From positions 1 to 64,000 of the forward strand of contig NZ_QZXA01000003.1 in assembly GCF_003601985.1 (NCBI RefSeq): DNA of 64,000 bases. Reading direction: 5' to 3'. This DNA comes from Mesorhizobium jarvisii. Its GTDB lineage: Bacteria; Pseudomonadota; Alphaproteobacteria; Rhizobiales; Rhizobiaceae. The notes beneath the pieces were generated by a model that ran no database searches, was not told the DNA's origin, and saw only the letters and a program-made list of their open reading frames with translations. Positions 54,239 to 63,618 of this stretch are shown here, in pieces. Made by a program: the position numbers and the translations under genes. The stretch's first letter is position 1; every line of letters begins with the position of its first letter.

Positions 54239-55246
54239 ATGAGCGACAACAAGCCGTTTGGCGGGTCATTCGGCAGCAGTGGCGGCCAGTATGCCACCAC
54301 CGTTCAGTATGGCGGAACCGCAGCCGCGCCGGCGAAGGTCTCGCTTGGCGATGCGCCAGCCGCCGCCCCCGCGGGCGATGTCATCAAGGACACCACGACC
54401 GCCGCCTTTGCCGCCGATGTCATCCAGGAATCGCGCCGCCAGCCGGTGCTCGTCGATTTCTGGGCGCCGTGGTGCGGCCCCTGCAAGCAGCTGACACCGC
54501 AGCTGGAAAAGGCAGTCCGGGCCGCCGGCGGCAAGGTCAAGCTGGTCAAGATGAACATCGACGATCACCCCTCCATCGCCGGCCAGCTCGGCATCCAGTC
54601 CATTCCGGCCGTCATCGCCTTCAAGGACGGCCAGCCGGTCGACGGCTTCATGGGCGCCATTCCGGAGAGCCAGATCGCCGAGTTCATCACCAAGGTCGGC
54701 GGCAAGGGCAATGGCGCCCCGGCCGTGGCCGAGGCGCTGGCGGCTGCGACCGAAGCGCGCGAGGCCGGCGACATGCAGACCGCCGCCGACATTTTTGACG
54801 CTGTCCTGGCGCAGGCGCCGGAGACGATCGAGGCGATCGCCGGACTGGGCGAGCTGCTGTTCGAAGCCGGCGACACGCAAGGCGCCGAGGCGCTGCTGGC
54901 AACGGCACCCGAGGCCAAGAAGGACGCGCCTGTTCTCGCCGCCTTGCGCGCCAAGATGGCGCTGGCCGCGCAGGCGGCGGAACTGGGCAATCCGGCCGAG
55001 TTCGAGCGCCGCCTCGCCGAAAACCCCAAAGACCATCAGGCGCGTTTCGACCTGGCCATGATCCAGAACGCCAGGGGCGAGCGCACGGCGGCAGCCGACA
55101 ATCTGCTGGCCATCATCAAGGCCGACCGCGGCTGGAACGAGGACGGCGCCAGGACGCAATTGCTGCAGTTTTTCGAAGCCTGGGGCATGACCGACGAGGC
55201 GACGCTGGCGGCGCGGCGCAAATTGTCGGCGCTGCTGTTTTCCTGA
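54239..55246 (+). CDS. Thioredoxin-TPR protein, CnoX/YbbN-like
   Basis: A 335-aa protein from ATG 54239. A low-complexity Gly/Ala start (about 1-48) is followed by a thioredoxin fold with C79-G-P-C82 in FWAPWCGPCKQL, so unlike E. coli CnoX (SxxC) it keeps both redox cysteines. TPR-like helices follow from about 165 to the end (AREAGDMQTAADIFDAVLAQAPETIEAIAGLGELLFEAGD). The family acts as a chaperedoxin handing clients to GroEL or DnaK. It is cytoplasmic; no signal peptide is seen. Confidence 0.9.
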   Translation: MSDNKPFGGSFGSSGGQYATTVQYGGTAAAPAKVSLGDAPAAAPAGDVIKDTTTAAFAADVIQESRRQPVLVDFWAPWCGPCKQLTPQLEKAVRAAGGKVKLVKMNIDDHPSIAGQLGIQSIPAVIAFKDGQPVDGFMGAIPESQIAEFITKVGGKGNGAPAVAEALAAATEAREAGDMQTAADIFDAVLAQAPETIEAIAGLGELLFEAGDTQGAEALLATAPEAKKDAPVLAALRAKMALAAQAAELGNPAEFERRLAENPKDHQARFDLAMIQNARGERTAAADNLLAIIKADRGWNEDGARTQLLQFFEAWGMTDEATLAARRKLSALLFS

Positions 55247-55364
55247 GCCGGCGGCTGTTTCGTCGCACGGGCTTGTGGTCGGCGGCGGCCGCGCCAGATT
55301 AGGAAGCTGACTTCGGCCAAGCCGACGATCCCGGCGGCGGGCGAAAGAAGTCGATCGGAGGAAT

Positions 55365-56039
55365 GTGGTGCAAGCGGGAAACGCGCATTACCGGCTGGCC
55401 AAGGATCTGCCGTCGACGATCCCGATCTTTCCGCTCGAGGGCGCGCTTTTGCTGCCGGGCGGCCGCATGCCGCTCAACATCTTCGAGCCGCGCTATCTGC
55501 AGATGGTGGACGAAGCGGTTGCCGGCTCGCGGCTGATCGGCGTCATCCAGCCGCGTCTGGACGGCGCGCTGCGCGAGGATGGCGAGCCTGAGCTGTGCAA
55601 TGTCGGCTGCGCCGGCCGTATCATCGCCTTCTCCGAAACCGGCGACGGCCGTTACCTGATTTCTCTGCAGGGCGTGTTCCGCTTCCGCATCGCGCATGAA
55701 CTGACGGTCAAGACGCCGTTTCGCCAAGCGAAGCCGGCGCCCTTCCTCGCCGATCTCGATGACGATCCGGCGGCGAACGAGATCGACCGGCCGGCACTGC
55801 TCAAGGCGTTTCGCGCCTATCTTCAGGCCAATGATCTCGAGGCCGACTGGGAAAGCGTCAGCCGCGCCGAAAATGCCATGCTGGTCAATGCGCTGTCGAT
55901 GATGGCGCCCTACGGCCCGGCCGAGAAACAGGCGCTGCTCGAAGCCGCCGACCTGAAGACGCGCGCCGAAACGCTGATCGCCATCACCGAAATGGCGCTG
56001 GCGCGCGAGAATGAGGACTTTGGCTCGAGCCTACAGTAA
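55365..56039 (+). CDS. Lon N-terminal (substrate-binding) domain protein
   Basis: A 224-aa protein containing only the LON N-domain: IPIFPLEGALLLPGGRMPLNIFEPRY at about 20-44, then a beta-barrel and a helical bundle. No ATPase or protease part is present, so it is not Lon itself. The start is GTG at 55365 or 55368, after CGGAGG; the second has better spacing. It commonly follows the thioredoxin-TPR gene and precedes the Trm112-like gene in rhizobia. The role may be substrate recognition, but it is untested. Confidence 0.88.
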   Translation: MVQAGNAHYRLAKDLPSTIPIFPLEGALLLPGGRMPLNIFEPRYLQMVDEAVAGSRLIGVIQPRLDGALREDGEPELCNVGCAGRIIAFSETGDGRYLISLQGVFRFRIAHELTVKTPFRQAKPAPFLADLDDDPAANEIDRPALLKAFRAYLQANDLEADWESVSRAENAMLVNALSMMAPYGPAEKQALLEAADLKTRAETLIAITEMALARENEDFGSSLQ

Positions 56040-56043
56040 GATG

Positions 56044-56229
56044 TGCCGATATTCAGGTGATGCCGGCCTGCAAATGGAGGCTTCCTGCGCTTCTCAGTTC
56101 TACTGCGTCGCAGTAGAACTGAGCTCACGTACGAAAAGTATGCTCCGCTCCGGTTCTCGGAAGCCACCATTTTGGTCGCTGCGCACCCGTCTTCGACTCC
56201 GGTTCGGCCTGACCTGGGTCTTGGTACAT
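56044..56229. repeat. Dispersed repeat, family 4 (long copy)
   Basis: It begins GATATTCAGGTGATGCCGGC and ends CGGCCTGACCTGGGTCTTGG. Compared with the 142-bp copy at 63200, it contains an extra perfect hairpin, TTCTACTGCG with CGCAGTAGAA, at about 56097-56118. Confidence 0.72.
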
Positions 56230-56257
56230 CTAGGCTAGAAGCTGAGAAGAGGAACCG

Positions 56258-56503
56258 ATGGCGGCGGATGGGCGTGACGGGAAGAAGATCGATGTCGATC
56301 CCAAGCTGCTGGAGCTTTTGGCCTGCCCGCTGACCAAGGGGCCGCTAGCCTGGGATCCGGAGCGCGGCGAACTGATCTCGCGGGTCGCCAAGCTCGCCTA
56401 TCCGGTGCGTGACGGCATCCCGATCATGCTGCCCTCCGAGGCGCGGACGCTGTCGGCGGAAGATGTGCTGGCGCCGCCGCCGAGGCTGAGCGGGCCGGGT
56501 TGA
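56258..56503 (+). CDS. Trm112-family small protein
   Basis: An 81-aa protein. ATG 56258; the core [21 protein letters not shown] and the later [16 protein letters not shown] are typical of the bacterial Trm112/YcaR family, which stabilises methyltransferases in eukaryotes and archaea. Only one cysteine of the usual zinc site is present (LACP), as in many proteobacterial members. It closes the trx-LonN-Trm112 gene run. Confidence 0.9.
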   Translation: MAADGRDGKKIDVDPKLLELLACPLTKGPLAWDPERGELISRVAKLAYPVRDGIPIMLPSEARTLSAEDVLAPPPRLSGPG

Positions 56504-56589
56504 GCAGCATAGCCATCCGTCGTTTTGCTCTCCCAAGGCAGCGCAATCGCGAAGCAGCTGGGCGTAGAAGTTTGAGAGGCTGGCGGGAC

Positions 56590-56757
56590 AGCGCCCCCCT
56601 CTGCCCTGCCGAGCATCTCCCCCACAAGGGGGGAGATCGGCTGTCACCTCGGCCTTCGCGAATTTTCAGCATTGCGAGTTAAGAGAGGCGGCGAGATCGA
56701 AGCTGCCAATCTCCCCCCTCGTGGGGGAGATGTCCGGCAGGACAGAGGGGGGCGCCA
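56590..56757. repeat. Dispersed intergenic repeat, family 3 (copy 2, inside-out)
   Basis: Arms AGCGCCCCCCTCTGCCCTGCC ... GGGGGGAGATCGG and CAATCTCCCCCCTCG ... GACAGAGGGGGGCGCC are present as in the copy at 15521, but with their order reversed, so that the GCGCC ends face outward. It fills the convergent gap before dnaE2. Confidence 0.75.
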
Positions 56758-56800
56758 AGGATCACGGCGTCTCTTCAGATGACGAAGACAAGGGCCGCGC

Positions 56801-59800
56801 CTACTGAAAATTGCGCCCCTTGGGCATGACCTGTTCCGCCTCTTCCGACAGCGTTGCGAGGTCCTGCCTTGCCGGCGCGTTCCCAATCTCGGGCCGGCTG
56901 CGGCGATCCGAGCCTACCTCTTTGGCATACCCCCTCGGTTGGGCCCCCGGCGCTCCGGCTCCGCTGACCTTCTCCAGCAGCACGGTCAGCCAGGGCGTGA
57001 GATCCTCGATCTTTTCGGCGACGATATGGATGACACCGGATTCCGACTGCAATTTCCCGGTCACCTTGACGAAGCGCGCGCCCATGACGATGGGCCGGAA
57101 GCGGGTAAAGGTCCGCTCCCAGAAGATGACGTTGGCGACCGCCTTGTCGTCCTCCAGCGTCAGGAAGATGGCATTGCCCTTGCCGGGGCGCTGGCGCACC
57201 AGCACGAGGCCGGCGACGGAAACCCGTCTGCCGTCACGTACCGAAGGCAGGTTGGCATTGGGCGTGACGCCGGCGCGGTCGAGCCGCTCGCGCAGGAAGG
57301 CGACGGGATGCGCCTTCAGCGACAGGCCGAGCGAGCGGTAGTCGTGGATGACATGCTCGCCGAGCGGCATTTTCGGCAGCTTCGTCTCCGGCTCCAGTTC
57401 GCGCAGACGCAGCGCCGGCTGGTCGAACAGCGGCAGCTTTTCGGCCGCACTCTTGGCGCCCAGCGCGCGCACTTCCCACAGTGCGGCACGGCGGTCGAGG
57501 CCGATCGAGCGGAAGGCATCGGCCTGCGCCAGCCTCTCGATCTCGTCGACATCGAGGCCGGAGCGCAGCCAGACGTCACGGACGGTTTCATAAGCTGAAC
57601 CCCGCCGCTTTACGAAATCCTCCATGCGTTCCTTGGAAAGACCCTTGATCTGCCGGAAGCCGAGCCGCACCGCATGGTTCGTCTCGATGACACCACGCAT
57701 ATCGGCATGGCGCGGCAGGATGCGGGCCGGATCGAACGGCGCTTTTTCCAGGGTGCAGTCCCAGACGGAACAATTGACGTCGACCTCGCGGATGTCGACG
57801 CCATGGTCGCGCGCGTCGCGCACCAGCTGCGCCGGCTGGTAGAACCCCATCGGCTGCGAATTCAGGATCGCGGCGCAGAACACGTCGGGATAGAAGGTCT
57901 TGAACCAGCAGGAGGCATAGACGAGCAAGGCGAAGGAGGCGGCGTGGCTTTCGGGAAAGCCATATTCGCCAAAACCCTCGATCTGCTTGAAGCAGCGCTC
58001 GGCGAAGTCCTTGGTGTAGCCCTTGCCGACCATGCCGTCGATCATGCGCTGGCGGTAATTGCCGATGGTGCCGGTGCGCTTGAAGGTGGCCATGGCGCGG
58101 CGCAGTTCGTCGGCCTCGCCCGGCCTGAAGCCGCCGGCGACGATGGCGATCTTCATCGCCTGTTCCTGGAACAGCGGCACGCCGAGCGTCTTGCTGAGAA
58201 TCGCCTCGAGCTCCGGCTTCTGATATTCGGGTTTTTCCTTGCCTTGCCGGCGGCGCAGATAGGGGTGCACCATGTCGCCCTGGATCGGGCCGGGCCGCAC
58301 GATCGCCACCTCGATGACAAGATCATAGAAATCCTTTGGCTTGAGCCTCGGCAGCATCGACATCTGGGCGCGCGATTCGATCTGGAAGACGCCGAGCGTG
58401 TCGGCGCGGCCGATCATGTCGTAGACGCGCCTGTCTTCCGGCGGCAAGGTGGCGAGCACATAGGGTTGGCCATAGGGATCCCGGGCTTTTGGATAGTGAT
58501 CCGTAAGCAGGGTGAAGGCGCGCTGCAGGCAGGTCAGCATGCCGAGCGCCAGCACATCCACTTTCAGGATCTTCACCGCGTCGAGATCGTCCTTGTCCCA
58601 TTCGACCATCTTGCGCTCGTCCATCGCTGTCTTGACGATGGGCACGATCTCGTCGAGCCGGTCCCTGGTGATGACGAAGCCGCCGACATGCTGGGAGAGG
58701 TGGCGGGGGAACCCCATGATCTCGTTGGCCCGTTCCATCACATGACGCGATGTCGGGTCGCTCTGGTCGAGGCCGCCGGCGCGGGCTTCCTTCTCGCCGA
58801 CCTCGGAGGTCGACCAGCCCCAGATCGAGCCGGACAGGGACGCCCGGACATCCTCCGACAGGCCCATAGCCTTCGACACTTCGCGCAGCGCCGAACGGCC
58901 GCGATAGCTGATGACGGCGGCGGCGAGCGCGGTGCGCTTGGAGCTGTATTTCTCGTAGATGTACTGGATGACGGTCTCGCGCTTCTCATGCTCGAAGTCG
59001 ACATCGATGTCGGGCGGCTCGTTCCTCTCTTCGGAAATGAAGCGCTCGAACAGCGTGTCGATCCGGTCCGGCCCGACTTCGGTGATGCCGATGCAGAAGC
59101 AGACGATCGAATTGGCGGCCGAGCCGCGCCCCTGGCAGAGAATGTCCTGGCTGCGGGCGTATTTGACGATGTCGTAAACCGTCAGGAAATAGCGGGCGTA
59201 GTTGAGGCGCTCGATCAAAGCGAGCTCTTCCTCGATGCGCTTGATCACCGAGTGAGGCACGCCTGAGGGATAGCGCCTGGCTGCCCCCTCCCGCGCCAGC
59301 CTTTCCAGCTCGGCCTGCGGCCCGAGGCCGGATTCCGTCGGCTCGTCGGGGTAATTGTACTGGAGATCACTGAGCGAGAAGGTCAATTCTTCCGCGAACA
59401 GCAGCGTCTCGGCCAGCGCCTGCGGATGCCTGCGGAACAGGCGGGCCATTTCCAGCGGCGGCTTCAGATGGCGTTCGGCATTGGCGCTGAGTTCCAGCCC
59501 GACCTCGGCGACGGGCGTGTTGAGGCGGATCGCGGTCAGCACGTCCTGCAGCGGGCGTCGTTCGGCGGTGTGGTAGAGGACATCGTTGGTCGCCATCAGC
59601 GGGATGCCGGTGCTCTGGGCAAACGCCGCTGCCTGCTCGATCCGGAAACGGTCATTGCCCGCATAACAGGGCGAGACGCCAAGCCGCAGGGCCCTGTCGA
59701 AGCGGTCCTTGAGCTGGCCAAGCAAGGCAAGACCGTCTTCAGCGCCCGCCGCCAGATCGGGCAGGACCGCCAGCGACATCAGATCTCCCCATTCGAGCAG

Positions 59801-60157
59801 ATCTTCGCGCTGGAGAAGGGTGGCGCCCTTTTCGGTCTCGTCGCGCAGATTGGCCTGGGTGAGCATGCGGCACAGATGCCCCCAGCCTGCCCGGCTCCTG
59901 GGATAGGCGAGAATGTCCGGCGTGCCGTCGCCAAAAACCAGCCGGCAGCCGGGGTGATAGGCAAGCTTTTCGACCTTGGCCTGCTGCCAGGCGCGCACCA
60001 CGCCGGCCACCGTGTTGCGGTCGGCAAGGCCGATCGCCGAAAAACCCATGAGCTTGGCCGCGACCACCAGCTCCTCCGGCTTGGAGGCGCCGCGCAGGAA
60101 GGAGAAATTCGACTGGATGCCGAACTCGGCATAGGGAATGACGGTCAGCGCGTTCAT
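56801..60157 (-). CDS. dnaE2: Error-prone DNA polymerase DnaE2 (ImuC)
   Basis: A 1118-aa C-family polymerase used in damage-induced mutagenesis. ATG 60157 gives [20 protein letters not shown], the DnaE2 form of the PHP start. The PHP domain covers about 1-260. The palm-domain catalytic Asp residues are in [15 protein letters not shown] (near 390). The helix-hairpin-helix and OB-fold ([25 protein letters not shown]) are near 960-985, and the tail ends in the DnaE2 pattern PKGRNFQ. The start overlaps the imuB stop by 4 bp. It acts with ImuA and ImuB, which link it to RecA and the beta clamp. Confidence 0.95.
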   Translation of the reverse strand: MNALTVIPYAEFGIQSNFSFLRGASKPEELVVAAKLMGFSAIGLADRNTVAGVVRAWQQAKVEKLAYHPGCRLVFGDGTPDILAYPRSRAGWGHLCRMLTQANLRDETEKGATLLQREDLLEWGDLMSLAVLPDLAAGAEDGLALLGQLKDRFDRALRLGVSPCYAGNDRFRIEQAAAFAQSTGIPLMATNDVLYHTAERRPLQDVLTAIRLNTPVAEVGLELSANAERHLKPPLEMARLFRRHPQALAETLLFAEELTFSLSDLQYNYPDEPTESGLGPQAELERLAREGAARRYPSGVPHSVIKRIEEELALIERLNYARYFLTVYDIVKYARSQDILCQGRGSAANSIVCFCIGITEVGPDRIDTLFERFISEERNEPPDIDVDFEHEKRETVIQYIYEKYSSKRTALAAAVISYRGRSALREVSKAMGLSEDVRASLSGSIWGWSTSEVGEKEARAGGLDQSDPTSRHVMERANEIMGFPRHLSQHVGGFVITRDRLDEIVPIVKTAMDERKMVEWDKDDLDAVKILKVDVLALGMLTCLQRAFTLLTDHYPKARDPYGQPYVLATLPPEDRRVYDMIGRADTLGVFQIESRAQMSMLPRLKPKDFYDLVIEVAIVRPGPIQGDMVHPYLRRRQGKEKPEYQKPELEAILSKTLGVPLFQEQAMKIAIVAGGFRPGEADELRRAMATFKRTGTIGNYRQRMIDGMVGKGYTKDFAERCFKQIEGFGEYGFPESHAASFALLVYASCWFKTFYPDVFCAAILNSQPMGFYQPAQLVRDARDHGVDIREVDVNCSVWDCTLEKAPFDPARILPRHADMRGVIETNHAVRLGFRQIKGLSKERMEDFVKRRGSAYETVRDVWLRSGLDVDEIERLAQADAFRSIGLDRRAALWEVRALGAKSAAEKLPLFDQPALRLRELEPETKLPKMPLGEHVIHDYRSLGLSLKAHPVAFLRERLDRAGVTPNANLPSVRDGRRVSVAGLVLVRQRPGKGNAIFLTLEDDKAVANVIFWERTFTRFRPIVMGARFVKVTGKLQSESGVIHIVAEKIEDLTPWLTVLLEKVSGAGAPGAQPRGYAKEVGSDRRSRPEIGNAPARQDLATLSEEAEQVMPKGRNFQ

Positions 60158-61791
60158 GCGAAGACCCCGTGCATGAACCAGCGCGGCGCGGATTGCGAGC
60201 CGCCGTAAAGCCCTTGCCGGTAGAGCCAGTAGCGGCGGCCTTCGGCATCCTCGATGCGGAAATAGTCGCGTGTCGATGCCGCCGCGTCGCCTGGCGCCTG
60301 GCGCCACCATTCGGCGGCGATGCGTTCGGGACCCTCGGCGCGGGTGACGCGATAGAGCGCGCGCCGCCAGCGGAAATGCAGCGGCGGACCCTCCGGCATT
60401 TCGGTGGCCGGCACCTCGATGGGCTCGGGCGCGCGGAACAGCCGGATCGGCCGTTCCGGCGGAAAGATGGTTTTGGGCGCCTGCACCCTGTCCTGTCTCT
60501 TCGGCGGCGTGGTCCGGCGCGGCGCTTCGCTGAAGGGGACGATGGCGACGGCACGCTCCGGTAGATGGCTTTCAACCGCGACCGGCTGCAGCACGGCGCC
60601 CTCGCCGAGCCTGGCGCGGATGCGGTCGGCGAACAGCGCGATGTCGGCGCCGTCGTCGGTCACCTCGCCGGTCAGATCGGCCTGCGCCATGTCGAAGGCG
60701 GCGGCCGCCAGCACCGAAAGCCGCACCAGATCGAAGCCGTAGCCGGCGTCGATGTCCTGCTCGAGGGCGGCCAGCCTTTCATGGAACAGCTTCTGGATCA
60801 GCCGGGGATCGCGCATCGGCCGCGAGGTGCCCAAGGCGATGCGGCTGACGGCGCCGTCGACGCGGAAGAGCAGCAGCGCCAGCGTCCGGGCGCCCTCGCC
60901 GCGGCGTTCGAGATCGGTCTTCAAGGTCGTCGCCAGCAGGCCGACCAGGCGTTCGATGTCCTCGGTGAGGGTGACGGGTTCGGCGAGATGCCGCTCGACC
61001 GAAAGCGGCGCCACGGGAAGGCGCGGCGACACCGCTTCGTCGAGCCGGCCAAGCGCCTGGTCGAGGCGCAGCAGCAAGGTGGCGCCGAAGCGGCGGGCAA
61101 GCGGCGCGCGCGGGGCGGCCATGACCGCGCCCGCCGTGCGCAGGCCGACACTTTCCAGGCTGGCGCGGGTTTCCGGCGCGATGCGCAGTGCGGCGAGCGG
61201 CAAGGGCGCCAGCAGCGCTTCCTCCTCGCCGCCATCGACGATGCGGTCGCCGCAAAAGCGGGCCGCCGCCCAGGCCGCGCCCGGCGTCGGGGCAAGGCCG
61301 GCGCGGACATCGAACCCCTGATGCAGGAAGCGCGACAGGATGTCGTCCAGCATGGCGCGTTCGCCGCCGAACAGATGGGTGCAGCCGGTGACGTCGAGAA
61401 ACAGGCCGTCCGCTCCGTCCAGCGCCACCAGCGGGGTGTAGCGGTCGCACCAGTCGGCAAGGCCTTCGAGCAGGCGCCGGTCTGCCTCCGGATCGGCCTC
61501 GACGATGTCGATCGAGGGATGCATGGCACGCGCGTCGGCAATGCCCATGTCGCGCTTCAGGTGCAGCGCCTCAGCCCGCTCGTCGAGGGCTGAGATGCGC
61601 TGCGCGTTGCCCTGGCGGTGGCTGATCACCAGTGGCGGATGAGATGGCGTCGGATGATCTTGGGGCCGGGAACGCCAGGACCGCCCCAGACGCTGCCGCA
61701 GGATCCTTTCGGCCGCCAGATAGGGAAACCACAGGGACAGGATTCTTTGCCCGGCCTTCTTCGCCCCTTCTTTCGTCGAATACGCGTTCAT
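60154..61791 (-). CDS. imuB: ImuB, Y-family-polymerase-like mutagenesis protein
   Basis: A 545-aa protein from ATG 61791 ([33 protein letters not shown]). The Y-family fold is recognisable ([20 protein letters not shown], about 125-145), but the catalytic acid set of active Y polymerases is not evident, as is usual for ImuB, which acts as a hub binding the beta clamp, ImuA and DnaE2. The longer open frame to 62019 is a shadow of imuA. The start lies inside imuA, giving an unusual 221-bp overlap. Confidence 0.92.
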   Translation of the reverse strand: MNAYSTKEGAKKAGQRILSLWFPYLAAERILRQRLGRSWRSRPQDHPTPSHPPLVISHRQGNAQRISALDERAEALHLKRDMGIADARAMHPSIDIVEADPEADRRLLEGLADWCDRYTPLVALDGADGLFLDVTGCTHLFGGERAMLDDILSRFLHQGFDVRAGLAPTPGAAWAAARFCGDRIVDGGEEEALLAPLPLAALRIAPETRASLESVGLRTAGAVMAAPRAPLARRFGATLLLRLDQALGRLDEAVSPRLPVAPLSVERHLAEPVTLTEDIERLVGLLATTLKTDLERRGEGARTLALLLFRVDGAVSRIALGTSRPMRDPRLIQKLFHERLAALEQDIDAGYGFDLVRLSVLAAAAFDMAQADLTGEVTDDGADIALFADRIRARLGEGAVLQPVAVESHLPERAVAIVPFSEAPRRTTPPKRQDRVQAPKTIFPPERPIRLFRAPEPIEVPATEMPEGPPLHFRWRRALYRVTRAEGPERIAAEWWRQAPGDAAASTRDYFRIEDAEGRRYWLYRQGLYGGSQSAPRWFMHGVFA

Positions 61792-62596
61792 CGGGGTTCC
61801 ACTCCAGTGTGAATTGTCCAGGCAGGGCCGTGCGGCTCTTGCCGATGCTGATGGTGAAGGCCGGGCGGCCGATCGATCCGGCGAGCGGCCCGGCGACGGT
61901 TTCGCGCGGCACGGCCGGCGCCGGCGAGACGATGAGGCGGACGGGCGCCGCCGTCGGTTCGGGCTCGGCCGCCTGCCGCAGCAGGAATACGGGGCGGCCG
62001 GCACTTTGCGCCCTCGCATGCAGCCGCCGCGTCGCGGTCAGGTCGAGCCGTTGCGGATTGCCGCGGATTTCGAGGATGACCGCGGCGAGCGCCGTCATCC
62101 GCGCTGCTTCCTCGGCGACCCACAGCGCATCGACGAGTTTCGGCGCCTCGGAAAACAGCAATTGTTCCGGTTCGATGCCGAAGGAGGCCTGCAGTCCCCT
62201 GGCATAGGGAAAGCCCGCCTCGCGGAAGATTTCTGCGGTGCCGATCCACAACACCGGCAGGCCTTGCGCCTGCTTGAGGATCAGGCTGGCGAGCGACAGG
62301 GCAAAGCCGGCGACGGCTCCAGCATCGCGGGTTTCCAGGCCATGGATTTCGCTGAGCGCCGCTTTCGGCAGCCCGCCGCTCAGGGCGGCATCGAGGGGGT
62401 CGACGCCGACAGGCAGGAAGGCATCCGGCAAGGCAGCGGCAAGACCGCGCCGGACGATCGTGAGATCGGGGCTGGCGTCGGCATCAAGCGGCGCGCCAGC
62501 CGGCGCCTGCAGGCGCTCGGGCAGCGTTCCCTCGATCTTCGCGATCTGGCGGCGCAGGGCAAAAACAGTCTCCCGCGCCACGGCTGATATCGCCAT
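61571..62596 (-). CDS. imuA: ImuA, RecA/SulA-like mutagenesis protein, with long C-terminal overlap
   Basis: A 341-aa protein from ATG 62596. The RecA-like core covers about residues 55-240 (FLPVGVDPLDAALSGGLPKAALSEIHG). The usual ImuA end, [23 protein letters not shown], comes at about 250-272, but the frame stays open for about 70 more residues, which overlap imuB. That tail is Pro/Arg/Ala-rich. ImuA is thought to modulate RecA during translesion synthesis. A LexA box lies 25-39 bp upstream of the start, so the imuA-imuB-dnaE2 operon should be SOS-induced. Confidence 0.9.
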   Translation of the reverse strand: MAISAVARETVFALRRQIAKIEGTLPERLQAPAGAPLDADASPDLTIVRRGLAAALPDAFLPVGVDPLDAALSGGLPKAALSEIHGLETRDAGAVAGFALSLASLILKQAQGLPVLWIGTAEIFREAGFPYARGLQASFGIEPEQLLFSEAPKLVDALWVAEEAARMTALAAVILEIRGNPQRLDLTATRRLHARAQSAGRPVFLLRQAAEPEPTAAPVRLIVSPAPAVPRETVAGPLAGSIGRPAFTISIGKSRTALPGQFTLEWNPDERVFDERRGEEGRAKNPVPVVSLSGGRKDPAAASGAVLAFPAPRSSDAISSATGDQPPPGQRAAHLSPRRAG

Positions 62597-62620
62597 GACG
62601 GTCAGTGTCCACTCACAATT

Positions 62621-62635
62621 GTTCCTGTTATGTTC
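62621..62635. promoter_or_regulatory. LexA (SOS) box of the imuAB-dnaE2 operon
   Basis: GTTC-CTGTTAT-GTTC, an exact match to the alphaproteobacterial LexA consensus GTTC-N7-GTTC, on the plus strand. It lies 25 bp upstream of the imuA start. Confidence 0.88.
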
Positions 62636-62777
62636 TCTAGGATTCCAGAGCCGACCCGAAGAGTCAAGCAGAGTCACAAGGAATTTATTCCTGCAGACCC
62701 TGCACGACAGGGCGTAGCGGCCACTTCATTTGCCTCGCCCGGCGCGAAAGCCTATATGCCGGATCAAAGGACAAAGC

Positions 62778-63200
62778 ATGGCCCGCATCTATAAGACCCG
62801 CACCTGGCATGGCGAACTCGCGCCCTCGATGGAGGAGATAGAGTTCCTGGCGCTGGAGGCGTACGCCCATCTGCCGGAGGATTTTCGCAAGCTGACCGGC
62901 GAGATCGTCATCCAGATCGCCGAGTTCCCGACCGACGAGATCATGGACGACCTGTCGCTGGAGACGCCGTTCGACCTGCTCGGCCTGTTCGAGGGCCGCG
63001 GCATCGCCGAGCGCTGGAACCCGCAGACCGGCGAAGGCCCGAACCGCATCACGCTCTACCGCCGCGCCATGCTCGACTATTGGGCCGAGAACGAGGAGAC
63101 GCTCGGCGACATCGTCACCCATGTGCTGATCCACGAGATCGGCCACCATTTCGGCCTGTCGGACGATGATATGGAGAAGATCGAAGAGGCAGCCGAGTAG
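62778..63200 (+). CDS. Small zincin-type metallopeptidase family protein (COG3824)
   Basis: A 140-aa protein from ATG 62778. The HExxH motif is in THVLIHEIGHHFGLSDDDMEKIEE near the C-terminus (H at about 118 and 122, with a third ligand His or Asp after GH-HFGLSD as in minimal zincins). It has no signal peptide. The family is widespread in Alphaproteobacteria and of unknown substrate. It is divergent from imuA across 181 bp that contain the LexA box, so it may share in SOS control. The TAG stop overlaps the first base of a family 4 repeat. Confidence 0.88.
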   Translation: MARIYKTRTWHGELAPSMEEIEFLALEAYAHLPEDFRKLTGEIVIQIAEFPTDEIMDDLSLETPFDLLGLFEGRGIAERWNPQTGEGPNRITLYRRAMLDYWAENEETLGDIVTHVLIHEIGHHFGLSDDDMEKIEEAAE

Positions 63201-63341
63201 GCTGTGTCGATATTCAGGTGATGCCGGCCTGCAAATTGCGGTCCCCTGCGCTTCCGGTGCTCACGTACCAAAAGTACGCTCCGCTCCGGTTCTCGGGCAC
63301 CACCATTTTCGACTCGGCCTGACCTGAATCTCGACACAGCC
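63200..63341. repeat. Dispersed repeat, family 4 (MITE-like, 20-bp terminal inverted repeats)
   Basis: GGCTGTGTCGATATTCAGGT at 63200-63219 is matched by the reverse complement of 63322-63341 with one mismatch. The interior holds palindromic GTACCAAAAGTAC and the same GCTCCGCTCCGGTTCTCGG core as the copy at 56044. No coding potential; a non-autonomous element is likely. Confidence 0.8.
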
Positions 63342-63362
63342 TGCGTCGGCGCTTTGCAAAAT

Positions 63363-63569
63363 CTACCAGTCGCTGAGCTTGGTGTCCGGCCCATATTCCT
63401 GGCCGTCGACGTCCTTCACCACGGCCTGGCCGCAGCGCATGGTCTTGGCCTTCTTGTCGTAGGCGTAGGTCGGCGAGCCGAACAGGTGCCAGCCCTTGTT
63501 CAGCGCCGCCGTCACCTTGTGGCAGAAGCTGGCGTCGTCCGGGCCGGTGAGAAAGCGGTAGAGTTTCAT
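63363..63569 (-). CDS. DUF1737 domain protein
   Basis: A 68-aa protein, ATG 63569 (MKLYRFLTGPDDASFCHKVTAALNKGWHLFGSPTY). The whole length matches the DUF1737 pattern of small soluble proteins with a GW-x-L-x-GSP turn. Function unknown. It precedes the CoA-ester lyase gene's 3' end on the same strand by an untranscribed-looking gap of about 50 bp. Confidence 0.88.
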   Translation of the reverse strand: MKLYRFLTGPDDASFCHKVTAALNKGWHLFGSPTYAYDKKAKTMRCGQAVVKDVDGQEYGPDTKLSDW

Positions 63570-63618
63570 GTCTCAAGTCCTGTCGTAAGTGCCCATAGCC
63601 CGCGAGCATGGGGCTATA

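Noticed and set aside
55365..56039. Lon protease
   Set aside because: Only the N-terminal substrate-binding domain is present; there is no ATPase or Ser-Lys protease part.
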